A stretch of DNA of 64,000 bases from Ixodes scapularis (GCF_016920785.2 NW_024609881.1:49818710-49882709), one strand, 5' to 3'; positions 1-9,616 are shown, counted from the stretch's first letter. Translations and numbers: made by a program. Notes: a model not told the origin generated them from the letters alone.

Positions 1-1221
1 AATCAGAGTGATTCTCACATTGGGCGCGAGGATCAAACATAAACTCTGCTCTACCCTTTCGGGAGTTATAGTGTATAGTAGAGAAGAAAATAGTGTTTCG
101 AGAAGGCGCCTTTAGACAACGGAACGTGTTTTCAATTGAGTCCATGCAGGAAGCTTATTTAGGCCTTCATATAAAGACCCTGATTGAAATCGAAATTTTT
201 CGTCTGCGGAATTCCACCGACGTCCAGTACGGCCGTTTTCAGGTGAAAGTGCTCATATTTGAAGAGGTCGTGTTCGCGACTCTCCTGGAGGGATTCACTC
301 TTTACGAACGTGACGACGAGCTTAGAGGGAACCCGATGAGGATCGAGGTCATCGGGAACGATATTTGACACACCGGGAGAAACGGTTCTGGTCTTGATCT
401 CCACTCCACGCAATATGTATGATGTGGGAGTAGATTGCAGTCGCCTTTCGATTCCGTCAAGCACCTTCGGGGCCACTTGAACTCGTCGAATGTACAGAAC
501 GATGCGAGGAAACTGAACAATGTGTTTTTGTTGAATCGTCGAAGCAGCCAAGAGTCCGATATCTACGGTATTTTCTCGCGGCACATTGCGGATGTCCACG
601 CCGTTAAGTAGGCGCCTTTGTAGCTGGCAAATGTCGCTGAATATCGGACAAAACAGATTGCAAAACGTAGATTCCTCGGTGCGCTTGAAGCGACCGGAAA
701 GTCTCTCGGCATTTGCCGGAATTTCGAGCTTTTATGATGTAATCACTGGGTCTTTTTCGTAAAGCATCACGGAAATGAATTTGCTCTACTTACCTGGTTT
801 GTGTTAAGGAGAATATCAAGATACGAACGATTGGCATAGAGTTCGTACTGGCTGACAAGAGTTTGATGTAGATAAACGTGTAGGTATTGCAAGAGGGAGC
901 CTCCAAGGGCCTGAACTGGAATCAGTTTCTCGTTTGTAACAGTTCCGTCGGGTGCAACCGTGCTCGCAGGATCGCCGTTGGCTCGAACGATTTTAGATTC
1001 AATAAGGAGGAAGCTCGATTTCAAATCATAAAAGTGTGGACCCAAAGAGGGGACGTGAAATTTCAAAACGGACGTGGAGGTTGCTCTAGCGACGGGAAAA
1101 AAAACTCGAGCTATTTCGATTTTTCCAGGGCAAACGAAGTAGGCGGCAGTGGAGAAAGTTCTAGTTCACCGGTTGTACACAAACAGGATCGTGCGTGCAG
1201 GGTGAAAATCTCGCTCGACAT
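1..1221 (-). pseudogene. Polinton/Maverick major capsid protein remnant (double jelly-roll), 5' part
   Basis: Decayed gene read on the minus strand from an ATG at 1221 and running off the left edge. Open blocks lie at about 1066-767 (N-terminal jelly-roll region, with the motifs FYDLKSSFLL and YLHQTLVSQYELYANRSYLD) and about 732-159 (with LLNGVDIRNV, LYIRRVQVAP and KLVVTFVKS). These resemble the hexon-like capsid protein of Polintons and adintovirus-like elements, recognised by pattern and not by search. Frame changes near 1110 and 735-800 and stops at 159 and beyond show it is broken. The small basic ORF directly upstream fits the known gene order of these elements. It would have formed virion capsomers in the ancestral element; here it is an old genomic copy with no likely function. 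Confidence 0.66.
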
Positions 1222-1231
1222 ACTCTAGGTA

Positions 1232-1588
1232 TCAAAAAAGTCTAGAACCTTCCGTCTCTCGTGGGCAGACTGAGAAAGTTTTCTCAGACTTATTTCTTTT
1301 ATGACCTGCACCGGAGAGCTTTTGCAGAAGCTCGTCCCTCGTGTTTCGATAGGTCTGGCCAATTCCTTTCTTGAGTGCATCCCAAAGTGAGGAACCTTGC
1401 CTGACGCGCTCTGCTACGTCTCTGCACGTGGCCACGAGTTTTCGACCCAGGTACGGAACCACTCGCTTTGTAAACACCGACGATATTCTTTGATATATGT
1501 GGGACAGTAGACCACGCCCCACTTGAATCAAAAGCCCGGACAGAAAATGCCGTAAATGTTTTTCTCCGGAACCGGAAAAATGGTCCAC
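1232..1588 (-). CDS. Small basic pX-like protein of the Polinton remnant
   Basis: An uninterrupted 118-codon frame ending about 10 bases before the capsid ATG on the same strand. The protein starts with a glycine-bearing segment, then a hydrophobic/basic helix-like stretch (FTKRVVPYLGRKL), then an acidic-basic middle (RQGSSLWDALKKG), and ends in a lysine/arginine-rich tail (GAGHKRNKSEK). Length, charge and position just 5' of the capsid gene match the minor core or pX-like protein found in Polintons and related viruses. The family assignment is inference. No separate promoter is evident. It is intact as an ORF but sits in a decayed element, so expression is doubtful. Confidence 0.45.
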   Translation of the reverse strand: MDHFSGSGEKHLRHFLSGLLIQVGRGLLSHIYQRISSVFTKRVVPYLGRKLVATCRDVAERVRQGSSLWDALKKGIGQTYRNTRDELLQKLSGAGHKRNKSEKTFSVCPRETEGSRLF

Positions 1589-2066
1589 ACAGCACAGCGA
1601 AGAGTTTACGTGAATTTTAAAAAATTCAGAGTGTCTGCGACACGACCGGATCCATCTAGAAATGTAATGTAACTTCCTTTCTCACCGACGAGCTCCAGGC
1701 AAATGGTGTTGACTTCCTTTACAATCACCCTCTTATATTGCCACGTGCGTTGGCGAGCAAGCGCGTGCGTTGCCGAGTGGTTACCGCGCTTGACTTTCGC
1801 GCGGAAGGTGTAGGTTCGATTGCAGTTACCGGACTGTCCTTTTATTTATTATTTCAACTTGGCCGTCTAGTAAGTTTAAGAACATTCTTGTGTGATCGAG
1901 TTCCGAATGTTCTACGCACCGAAAGTTTTACGCCGAACGATCCAGAAACCCACGAGGGTACAAAAGGGATTCCGCATGGCGAGCGGAGTCAGTTTCGCCC
2001 CAGCGTTCGACTCTCCTGTCACGCCGACTTCGACGCCCGCGACGGTCTGCTTTATTCTGTTCCCTT
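1589..2066. other. Spacer between the Polinton remnant and the gypsy fragment
   Basis: No gene recognised. It holds one tRNA-like promoter sequence (1762-1832) and otherwise unassigned sequence. ORFs at 1738-2097 show no known motif and run into the inverted repeat at 2067. Confidence 0.4.
1762..1832 (+). repeat. tRNA-like (Ser/Leu-type) Pol III sequence, pseudo-tRNA or SINE head
   Basis: A box-A-like GCCGAGTGGTTA and a B-box-like GGTTCGATTGC are spaced as in tRNA genes. Between them is an arm rich in CGCG that pairs imperfectly. The acceptor stem does not close, so this is a pseudo-tRNA or SINE fragment and not a functional tRNA. Confidence 0.4.
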
Positions 2067-2192
2067 TTTATTTTTGGGCACAAGTTCGCCCCATTAAACA
2101 TTTAGTTTCTCCAGTTATTATCGCCTCATCGCTTGTCATTCGTGACATTTTGACTAAATGTTTAATGGGGCGAACTTGTGCCCAAAAATAAA
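2067..2192. mobile_element. 126-bp MITE-like hairpin with perfect 40-bp inverted repeats
   Basis: Arms 2067-2106 and 2153-2192 are perfect reverse complements (40 bp) around a 46-bp loop. Each arm contains GGGCACAAGTTCGCCCCA followed by TTAAA, which looks like an LTR 3' end with a polyadenylation signal. It sits exactly at the truncated 3' end of the neighbouring gypsy fragment. Confidence 0.7.
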
Positions 2193-2727
2193 ATACATGC
2201 AGCATCGTTGGGTCAGTTGCAGTCTCGTCCCGTATTTGCTGAAAATGTGTCGCTGTTGCTCTTGCAAGTATGTATACATTGATGGGTGGTTCGTTTTCTG
2301 CTGTGTGCATTACCTCAGATGTACCTGGGTCTCTCGAAAGAGTATCTGTAAGCGTTAGATACTTCCCAGGTACATATGTCAGTTTGACATTGTAATTTTG
2401 CAGGCGCAGGAGCAGTCGCTGCAGTCTTGGAGATACTTGGTCGTAGGGCTTTTTAAGTCCAATGAGTGGCTTGTGGTCCGTTTGAACCTCCAATTCACGT
2501 CCAAACACGTAAAAATGAAAATGCGTACAAGCGAACAGGACCGCAAGTAATTCCTTTTCAATTTGCGGATACCGCTGCTGCGGCTGAGTCAGTGAAGCGG
2601 ATGCATAAGCTACAGGTTGTCCATTTTGCAACAACACTGATCCAATGCCATAAGAACTAGCATCTGTCGACAGAGCGACTGGCTTGGAACAATCGAAAAA
2701 GACCAAGACTGGTGCCTTTTTGAGCAA
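2193..2727 (-). pseudogene. Gypsy RNase H domain (3' truncated)
   Basis: Follows the RT in the same frame after an in-frame TAG at 2743-2745. It shows the RNase H hallmarks STDASSYGIG, the EKELLAV block, and QTDHKPLIGL. It ends with the linker motif LTDTLSRDP and then loses homology at the hairpin, so the integrase is absent. In an intact element this domain removes the RNA strand after first-strand synthesis. Confidence 0.88.
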
Positions 2728-2745
2728 CTCTTTAATACGCTCAAA

Positions 2746-3700
2746 CTATCTGGTCATGTTGGCATCCCAGTACCATGATGCGTCCGATTTTAACAAGTTT
2801 CTCAACAGAGCCGTTTTTTGTGAGAGATCTGGCAGAAACTTTGTCAGATAAGTAATCATACCCAAAAATATTTGCAAGCTCGCCTTGTCTGTAGGGGCAT
2901 TGAGTGCTGCTATAGCTTTTACTTTTTCGTTGTCCGGTGCAATTCCTTTGTCTGTCAGAGCATGTCCAAGGTATTTTGCTTGACTTACTCCCAGCTGAAC
3001 CTTATTTGCGTTGAACTTTAGGTTGTGCTTTCTCGCCGAAGTGAGGACTCGATGTAGTTGATCTTCATGCTGATGGGGATCCTTTGCTGCGAGTAGAACG
3101 TCATCAAAATAAGGCCGAATGTCATCGTGTTCACGGAAGATGTCATCCATGGTCCGCTGAAAGAGTTCTGGGGCAGTTGAGAGACCGAATGATAGTCGGA
3201 GGAACCTGTAACGGCCCCATGGTGTGGCAAACGTGCATATGAACGAGCTGGGCTCATCCAACACCATATGCAAGAATGCTTTACTTGCATCAAATAGTGT
3301 GAAAAGGTTGCAGCCGCTCAGTTTGCTGAACATTTCTTCTCTTGTTGGGATTCGGTAATGCTCCCGTCTGATCGCTTTGTTTAACTTGCGAGGATCCAGA
3401 CAGATCGGTATGTTTCCGTCTTTCTTTGGGATTATCACTATCGGATGTACCCAGTCAGTTGGCTCTGACACTTTGACGATGATTTCGTTGTGTTCCATCG
3501 CTTCCAATTCTTGCTTCACTCGAGCTTCAAGTGCTAAAGGTATTTTCCTGGGTGCTGCTATGCTGGAAACCGCATCTTTCTTCAATGTGATCTTGTACGT
3601 CCCAGGAAAACGACCGATACCTTTAAATACATCTGGATATTCCGACAGAATGGCTGTGAAGTTGGTGGGACATGCCGCCGTTGCTAACTTGCAACCGTTG
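2746..3700 (-). pseudogene. Gypsy reverse transcriptase domain
   Basis: The longest uninterrupted frame is 279 codons (3585-2746), and clear RT-frame sequence extends upstream to about 3700 (EYPDVFKGIGRFPG). Conserved blocks in order: PIVIIPKKDGNIPICLDPRK, FDASKAFLHM (catalytic Asp of motif A), FGLSTAPELFQ, and YFDDVLLAAKD (the YxDD box). Catalytic residues are preserved, but the frame is cut off from the protease upstream by a frameshift and from RNase H by a TAG. It is part of the decayed minus-strand gypsy copy. Confidence 0.9.
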
Positions 3701-4160
3701 TATGCTTGACTCGCCTCACGAGGTTAAGGTCAGAGCACGCTTGTATGCCAAGGGTTGCTTGGACTTCAATCTCCAGTAGGTAAAACTCCAGTACATAACT
3801 TCTTCCCTGGACGATGCTGTCAATGGTGCATCTTCCAGAAACTACAAGGTTTTCTCCACTGAAAGTCAACACTTCGACTTTTGTGGGCACGATTGTTACT
3901 TGACACCTGCATTTGTGTAGCAGAGAGCTAGAGAAAACATTGGCCTCTGCACCAGTGTCAAGCTTGAAAAGAATTTCATGTCCATTAATGGACACGCGTT
4001 CGTACCACGCTGTTTCTTTTGTTGGTCCAATTGAACCAATTGCGATGCCTCCCAAATGGATGGTTTCATTGGGGTCATTGTTCATGGATGAGTTGCAAGT
4101 TTCTTCTACTGCAGAAACACGTCGATATCCGTAGGTTTTCTGCTGTGTCTGGTTGTACAT
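3684..4160 (-). pseudogene. Gypsy aspartic protease with zinc-knuckle remnant
   Basis: 158-codon frame. The N-terminal part overlaps the gag 3' end, which contains a zinc-knuckle-like CLYCGKFRHFS block that lacks its last cysteine. The retropepsin active site appears as FKLDTGAEANV at about residues 65-75. The domain would cleave the Gag-Pol polyprotein. It overlaps gag in a different frame and is followed by a frameshift before the RT. Confidence 0.78.
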
Positions 4161-4942
4161 TCGGGAAAAATGTCTGAATTTTCCACAGTAAAGGCAGTAC
4201 TTTCCGTAAGCTGGGCAGTTTCGGGGTTGATGGGAAGTACCACCTCTTGAACTTGAACTTTGCTGTCGGTTGATGGATCGCTCTTTTTGTGGTTCGGATG
4301 GTTGATACCTTCGTTGCGCTGCTCTGAAGCTAGATGGCTGACGATAGAGTCCATCAACTCTAAGTTCGTCTTCAGTTTTCTGAATATCATTGACATGTTT
4401 TTTTTTTTTTTTATTTCAGCTGCTTTACAGGTTGAAATGATTTTTCCTAGGGTTAGACTCGGTTCACGAAACAATCGTTCGCGCAAAGCCACGTCTCGTA
4501 TCGCGATGATGATACGATCACCAATGAGCCTGTTTTCTAGAGCTCCGTAGTCGCATTTCTGAGCCTGCAGTTTTAGCTCAGTTACAAATTCGTCAATGGT
4601 TTGTTCTGGCTTTTGGCTCATTGTATTAAAAATGACTGTCGCTTGTGTGACGCTTTTGTAAGGTGCATAGAGTTTATCAACTTCGTGCAGGATGTAATCT
4701 ACTGCATTCTCTCTTTGCCCGCTTTGACCATCTTCCGTTGGTCGCAGAGGAAAGGTTTGCGTAATTCGTCTTGCCTGAGGTCCAAGACAGTGGAGCCGAA
4801 AAGCTTGCCGAGTTGCGATAGGCTTGGATGCATATTTACAGGCTGCCTCGAAGATAAGGTACGATGATTTCTACTCCTCCTATGCTCTTGCTGAGTTGTC
4901 ACCAGGCTGGAACGGAGCCGGCGGTTGTAGGAAAGATGCCAT
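4106..4942 (-). pseudogene. Gypsy Gag (capsid/nucleocapsid) with two early TAG codons
   Basis: Read from the ATG at 4942 in a single frame to 4106, about 278 codons. The start is set by its position about 50 bases after the primer-binding site. Two TAG codons fall at positions where related Gag proteins appear to carry Trp, about 20-25 codons in. The downstream part is clean from the Met at 4621 and shows the retrotransposon Gag signature QTIDEFVTELKLQA and RIIIAIRDVALRERLF. A degenerate CCHC knuckle lies at the end. Gag would assemble the particle. Confidence 0.75.
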
Positions 4943-4994
4943 ATTGTTGCTGCTGTTGCTTGTTAAATTAAAAATATGGACGTTGAGCTGCTCA

Positions 4995-5009
4995 CCACTT
5001 CTGACACCA
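4995..5009 (-). promoter_or_regulatory. Primer-binding site of the gypsy fragment
   Basis: Minus-strand TGGTGTCAGAAGTGG lies immediately after the LTR end (…AACA), as expected for a tRNA primer site. The tRNA is probably Ser-type, by resemblance to Mag-like elements; this was not verified. Confidence 0.7.
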
Positions 5010-5324
5010 TGTTATGTTGAGAGTTAAGCTCAGGAGGATGGTTTAAGCAAACTGTTTAATAGATCGCATACGGGATCAAAGTAGCAGCTATGGCGATTGC
5101 TCGTCAGTTCCAAAACGCAACAGCGCGTGCCACCCCCTGCGAGCGTGCTCTCTGGATGTCCTCTTCTTCTACGATCAGAGAGCCTCATCACATCATAACA
5201 GCTTTCAGAGCGCAATGATTTCAAGCTTCCACCATGCTTATTAAAAACACCATCTAGCTTAATTTTCGCCAGGTAATGACGTATCACGTCACGAGAGGAA
5301 ACCATAGGAGGCGCCACCTAAACA
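5010..5324 (-). repeat. Gypsy 5' LTR (315 bp)
   Basis: Minus-strand sequence begins TGTTTAGGTGGCGCC and ends CATAACA, giving TG…CA termini with a short inverted TGTT/AACA. It directly abuts the primer-binding site. The 95-codon ORF inside it (5317-5030) is judged coincidental. Confidence 0.72.
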
Positions 5325-5882
5325 TCTCGTCGCTAATACTCCATTTCACCTTATCTGGTACCGCAGCGAAGGCTAGAAGCGCGAGCTCATAGCGTTGACA
5401 GCTGCCCTTAAGGCACGAGAGCTTGTGCCGCTGAGATGTGCCCTAGAGCAAGGACCTCGCACTTGTAGCCTTTCCTGCGGTACATCATAAGCTGGTATAG
5501 AGTGTAGCGTTCTTAGCGCTCCTGCACGTGCCTCAAAAAGCAGGCGGCTGCCCAGGCTGTAACGTATAACTGAGCCTCCGCTGATATTGTATTTTTGCTG
5601 AGGTTGTACACCCGCAGCGATGACTTGCTCTTGGCCGCCTCCGCCCACTGTAGGGCCTCCTCCCCACACACTCTTTTCCGCACCTCTAGATTTTCGTTTA
5701 CGAACTGTGTGTTTCGTAAAGTACGGTGGAATGCCGCTTTGCAACTGTATTTTCTGCACACTTGAAGAAGGGAAGTCTCTTCCCGAAACGTCGTGTATTA
5801 AAGCCTCTACTGCTGTTCAAACATTTTTCTACGTTCAGGAAAGCTAAGAAAGGAAAAGTTGAAAAAGCGTTTCATGGCCCCT
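5325..5882. other. Unassigned repeat-like sequence, possibly a Penelope-like element end
   Basis: No reliable coding frame. Near 5761-5795 there is a small stem flanked by bases resembling a hammerhead ribozyme core, followed by ATTAAA. Similar motifs occur near the ends of Penelope-like retroelements, so this may be a 5'-truncated PLE tail. No GIY-YIG or RT motif is seen. Confidence 0.3.
5761..5795 (+). ncRNA. Candidate minimal hammerhead-like motif
   Basis: Stem GGGAAG / CTTCCC (5770-5775 with 5779-5784) closed by TCT, preceded by TTGAAGAA and followed by GAAACGTC. This resembles the CUGANGA - stem II - GAAA core of type I hammerheads, but the first core block is degenerate. Activity is uncertain. 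Confidence 0.25.
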
Positions 5883-6304
5883 TTAAAGGGATGCTCAACC
5901 GAAATCTGGATTCCACAAAACAGGCGGCAAAAGACGGGATGCTACAAACACCAAAACATCACTCATACAGCAATATCTCGAACGGGTGGCCGTATTTTTT
6001 AAGAAAAGGAGGCGCATTTGAAAGAAATGTTCACGCCATGTTTCTTTAAGAAGGAGAGGGAACGGCCTCGCGTCTTCTCCGCCTCGCGACCTTGAGGGAG
6101 CGAAGTGAAGAGAGCAGGAAACTAGGTATCTTCACGACCACGCACCTCGTCGGTCTGGTCCCGATCTCGACCTCTTTTTCCAAAAATACGACCGTTTATT
6201 CGAGATAACGCCTTACGAGGGGTGTTGTAGGGATCGTAGCGTCCCACCTACATCTCCTGCATTGTTTTTTTCTGAAATCCAAATTTCGGTTCACCATCCC
6301 CTTA
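5883..6304. mobile_element. MITE with TTAAAGGGATG-type terminal inverted repeats (about 420 bp)
   Basis: Left end TTAAAGGGATGCTCAACCGA matches the reverse complement of the right end (TTAAGGGGATGGTGAACCGA), and the match continues into AAATCTGGATT / AAATTTGGATT. No ORF inside belongs to a transposase. Another TTAAAGG-type end starts immediately to its right. Confidence 0.7.
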
Positions 6305-6521
6305 AAGGAACACTGACACCCAGCAAAAAGAAGTTTTATTTTTTTGCAGGCAATTTAATATTGTGTTAGCAGACTACCGAATCAATATTTTGCAACAGCG
6401 CCACGTATAGTTTTAGTAAATTAAAATAACGCGACTGCTCGAAACCGAAACTGGACTGGGGAGGAAGAATAAATGTAGAGGAGGAGGGAGTTGCCGGAAT
6501 TCACGTGTCTACACCCGACAG

Positions 6522-7066
6522 CCTCTGGCATTCGGCCTGATCGCAGCCTTCCAGTGCACATTGCTTTCGCCAGTCTCCCGGATTTTTACAATCGCCATGA
6601 GTCATCCTCATAATCAACGCGGTCTTCCAGAATTTAGAACACGACAACTGTACGATATTTCGGAAATGTTCAGAGAAAAAATATGCATCCCCTCCTTAAA
6701 CTATTTCAGTGTCACGCGATGCCTCATGCCGCTCTTGAAGGGTTAATTTACTAAATGCAACTATTCATGTCGCGTACGTCATGTACTTGCCTAAAACTCG
6801 TCCAGACGGCATGTTAGGTCACCTGGAATACTTGGTTCTAAAAGTCAACGTTAAAGTAGAGAGAACACGTCCAACAACGCCGCGTTAAAAATGAAATTTA
6901 AAAAATAAAACGACTTTTGCACTTGAAGGTCCCGTAGCGAAAGTTCGAAATGACTTTAGAAAATCTTCAAATTGAGAGAGGCGAAGGAAAAAGCTGTCGT
7001 AGAGACATAACCTTCAAACTTGAGGTATAATAATCGAGCACAGGCGCAAGTCATTTCCGTCATTTC
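6522..7066 (-). pseudogene. Duplicated metalloprotease promoter/exon-1 region, proximal part
   Basis: In reverse orientation this aligns base by base, with scattered mismatches, to 29160-29790, the region just upstream of and including the first codons of the metalloprotease gene. The counterpart of the start codon is the ATG at 6531-6529. The TATA-like element is degraded (TGTAAAAAT), and homology is lost after about six codons, so no signal peptide follows. It is separated from its distal part (12659-13045) by the Merlin insertion. It could instead be an interspersed repeat; two copies cannot distinguish this. Confidence 0.6.
7059..7066. repeat. Left target-site duplication of the Merlin element
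   Basis: GTCATTTC, repeated exactly at 12659-12666 on the other side of the 5,592-bp insertion. An 8-bp duplication agrees with the 8-9 bp typical of Merlin transposons. Confidence 0.8.
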
Positions 7067-7299
7067 GGCAGTTTGATACTTTAGACCCATGTTACGGATA
7101 GAAAAAACAGGACGCGGGATGGCCAAAAAAACATGCTTTTCGTGCAAGGCTCGTCAAATCATGAGGCGCTGGAGAAATGCAGCCTTCTGCGTTAAGTCCT
7201 TATTTCGAACTCTTTTTGTTCGCCTTCCGCCCATTGAAAAGCATGCGGGAAGGGCCTTAGAACGCACCTGGTATCGCTGCGCCGCAGCGTTCTTCCGCA

Positions 7300-7896
7300 T
7301 CAAAAAGTTCGTCTGCTTTCCTCGTCGTCACCATGGCAACGAACACCGAATGAATAGAAGCACGCACGGTACCGCCGCGTGAAGCCAGCAACAGCTGACG
7401 CCATTTTACGAACGCCGTCTGCTAGCCAAAGCCGAACGCGGTGTGTCAGATCAACCGCCTCCGCCGGTGCGCCGCAAGCAAAGACGACGAAGCTGAGACA
7501 CGCCGACGGCGATCGAGCAAGCAACAACACCGCGGGACGACTGCAACGGCGGCATTTATTCGGATCAAAGGCCGGCTTCGCCGGTGCGCCGCTAGCAAAG
7601 ACGACGAAGCTGAGGCACGCCGACGGCGAATGGGCGAGCAACAGCACCGCGGGACGACTGCAACTGCGGCATTTATTCGGATCACGGGCGCGAAATAAGC
7701 AAGAACAATTTTTATTTGAATCATAACACCCGATATCCAAGTTGGGGACCACATACCTTTGCTGGGTCTTTCCTGTGAACTTTTTACAGAGACACGGGGT
7801 GCCACATTCAAAACACGGCTCCGTTTGCAAAATATGGGGGCCCTGAGAAGGGCCTTTTAGACCGCTACCAGAACCTATAACTGACATAACGAGCAC
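7300..7896 (-). CDS. 198-aa cysteine-rich ORF downstream of the left transposase, unrecognised
   Basis: Starts 68 bases after the transposase stop on the same strand. Residues 1-60 contain clustered cysteines (CFECGTPCLCKK), and the middle comprises two repeats encoded by the 117-bp tandem duplication (DPNKCRxCSRPAVLLL). The C-terminal part has no motif. The identical ORF occurs in the right arm (11829-12425). Merlin elements normally have only a transposase, so this may be non-coding 3' sequence that happens to be open, and composition alone could explain it. No function is assigned. Confidence 0.25.
   Translation of the reverse strand: MLVMSVIGSGSGLKGPSQGPHILQTEPCFECGTPCLCKKFTGKTQQRYVVPNLDIGCYDSNKNCSCLFRARDPNKCRSCSRPAVLLLAHSPSACLSFVVFASGAPAKPAFDPNKCRRCSRPAVLLLARSPSACLSFVVFACGAPAEAVDLTHRVRLWLADGVRKMASAVAGFTRRYRACFYSFGVRCHGDDEESRRTF
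7451..7684. repeat. Tandem duplication of a 117-bp unit in the left Merlin arm
   Basis: Two consecutive units (7451-7567 and 7568-7684) share CGCCGGTGCGCCGC, AAAGACGACGAAGCTGAG and GCATTTATTCGGATCA with minor differences. The same pair appears in inverse order at about 12041-12274. Each unit carries AATAAA on the transposase strand, so it may supply polyadenylation signals. Confidence 0.75.
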
Positions 7897-7963
7897 TTGA
7901 CGAGCGGTTGGCGCATAAGTCGTCTTTATGCACGCAGGCGGGCGACGGGCTCAGCGCAGCGGA

Positions 7964-8962
7964 TCACTCGAAGTCACCGGGGCCGTCAGAATCCTCGTCC
8001 TCCGCACTATAGGGAAGATTCCTGTCTGCGTCGGGGCTATAGATTTTGGCGGCCGCGGCGACGAACGACTGGAATCTGTCAGTGTTTCCGCGCGCCTTCT
8101 CTCTCCTCCAAAACATGAACTTTGCAAGGTGACCAGTGAAATGGTGGCTCTCGCGCCGTCCAGAGGGAAGAGAGTTTTTGACGTGGGCCCAGGTGCCCTC
8201 CACCGTATTGGTGTGCGCACCAGTGTTCGGGTCGACAAAGTGCAGCTTGTGGTTAACGGTGAGGTGCGTGAAGCGAGCGTCATCTGCAAGCTTGCGATAG
8301 CCAGCCCAACAATCTGTGATTATTCTTGTTCCAGGGCGGACCCACTTGGCTATTAGCCCTAGCAGGGTATTAGCGTCACGGGTCTCCACGGGAACAAGAA
8401 AGCAGCACCCGCTGCCACGCTCCACACCGCCGAAAACCCACTGGCCAGGCCTTAAATACCCGCGATGGTACTTTCGCCGCCCGAACATACTCTCGTCTAG
8501 TTCTACACTCACGCCTTCGCCGCCAATCATCTCTGAATGCGTAAAGACGGCATTTACCACAACCTCCCGACAAAGGCTCGTCCAATCAGTTATTGTCTTA
8601 CTTGCGACATCAGTCTCCCGCTGAATGACGGCGCACGGTAGGTTCTGGCACCAGAGGTAGATGATCTTCATGAGTTGGGGAAGCGTCAGGTGCGATCCCT
8701 CGAAAAAGAAACCGCTCCGTACCGAGACCTCGCCCCGGCACTGAACCTTGACCGGCTTCCTCTTGGGCACCTCACGAGTCATCCACAAACCGCATCTCCA
8801 CGAATACCCATCCGCAGATCTAGCGCGGACTTGCAGCGTCATCGCAGCTTCGCACTCTGGGCAAGCACGAGAAGCCAGGAGCAGGCCCATGCCCTGAAGC
8901 AAATTAATTGCTTCAAGAGGGTCTTTCATGGCGTCATGAAGACGGCACAAGTTAAACGCCAT
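7964..8962 (-). CDS. ISXO2-like (Merlin) DDE transposase, left arm, apparently intact
   Basis: 332 codons from the ATG at 8962; a non-ATG extension to 9001 is open but not needed. N-terminal zinc-binding part with CPEC at about residue 35 and a WRCG…C pair, followed by VSVRSG. The catalytic DDE/ISXO2 domain carries VELDESMFGRRKYHRGY (first Asp), RIITDCWAGY (second Asp) and NTVEGTWAHVK (Glu). It would cut and join the element ends in the nucleus. The C-terminus is acidic (SAEDEDSDGPGDFE). The right-arm copy differs by a few residues and has a frameshift near the C-terminus. The family call is strong; activity is inference. Confidence 0.9.
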   Translation of the reverse strand: MAFNLCRLHDAMKDPLEAINLLQGMGLLLASRACPECEAAMTLQVRARSADGYSWRCGLWMTREVPKRKPVKVQCRGEVSVRSGFFFEGSHLTLPQLMKIIYLWCQNLPCAVIQRETDVASKTITDWTSLCREVVVNAVFTHSEMIGGEGVSVELDESMFGRRKYHRGYLRPGQWVFGGVERGSGCCFLVPVETRDANTLLGLIAKWVRPGTRIITDCWAGYRKLADDARFTHLTVNHKLHFVDPNTGAHTNTVEGTWAHVKNSLPSGRRESHHFTGHLAKFMFWRREKARGNTDRFQSFVAAAAKIYSPDADRNLPYSAEDEDSDGPGDFE

Positions 8963-9616
8963 GGCACTGCGACGCTCGCCTCTGGAAGAATAAAGCGCCA
9001 AGGGGGCTAAACGAGCAGAAATGCGCGCTTCTTTGCATTTATTATTTTTATTTGATCCGCCATTTTATACCTCGTGACACCCTTCTAACGAACTGATTGG
9101 CTAATCGGTCGGGCCATGTCATCGCGTGACAAAAGAAACGCCAATCGTATGACCAGAACGGTTGCCACGGTCGGCATCGTTACAAAGAAGAGAACAGTCG
9201 GACCCAACAACAAAATAAAGTAACAAAAAGAATAAAAAAAAAAAGAAAAAAAAAGAAGGGAGCCGTTTTCGGGCGACGTGTTCTTTGATAAAAGGTGTTG
9301 CTCGCAATGGTTACTTGTTTTTCTTTTTTGTTTCTTTACCATAGAGAATGCCACGTCCCAAACAAACCGTTGAAACGAAGGAGGGAGGGAGTCTTGGCGT
9401 CAGAATTCTTGAAAAGAGCCTCATGACGCCGCCAACGCCGCCGACGACCGTTAGGCTATTTATTTTGTTTCTTTAGACTTTTATCGCGACCACTACTCCA
9501 CCGTGCCTCAGATTTTCCAGCGAAGGTCCGGCAGTTTTTAATAATTATTAGTATTGTCGTTTGAAGGGCACTCTTTTTATGCTGCTTCGTTTTCGTTCCT
9601 GACGCCATAAAAATAT

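Larger units (their letters stand above)
2193..5324 (-). mobile_element. Truncated Ty3/gypsy (Mag-like) LTR retrotransposon
   Basis: Read on the minus strand it contains LTR (5324-5010), primer-binding site (5009-4995), gag, protease, reverse transcriptase and RNase H in the canonical Ty3/gypsy order. Integrase and the second LTR are missing: the RNase H frame runs into the hairpin at 2192. Interruptions include two TAG codons early in gag, a frame change between protease and RT, and a TAG between RT and RNase H. The primer site reads TGGTGTCAGAAGTGG, a form I associate with Mag-clade elements; clade placement is an inference. Confidence 0.88.
7127..9616. repeat. Left arm of the giant palindrome
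   Basis: 2,490 bp, inverted copy of 10110-12598. Differences visible by eye are few: one base near position 8001 (an extra G on the coding strand), and changes behind two amino acid substitutions in the transposase (Ser/Thr and Phe/Ser). An internal 117-bp duplication is present in both arms. Confidence 0.85.

Noticed and set aside
5030..5317. 95-codon minus-strand ORF
   Set aside because: It lies wholly within the gypsy LTR and shows no motif.
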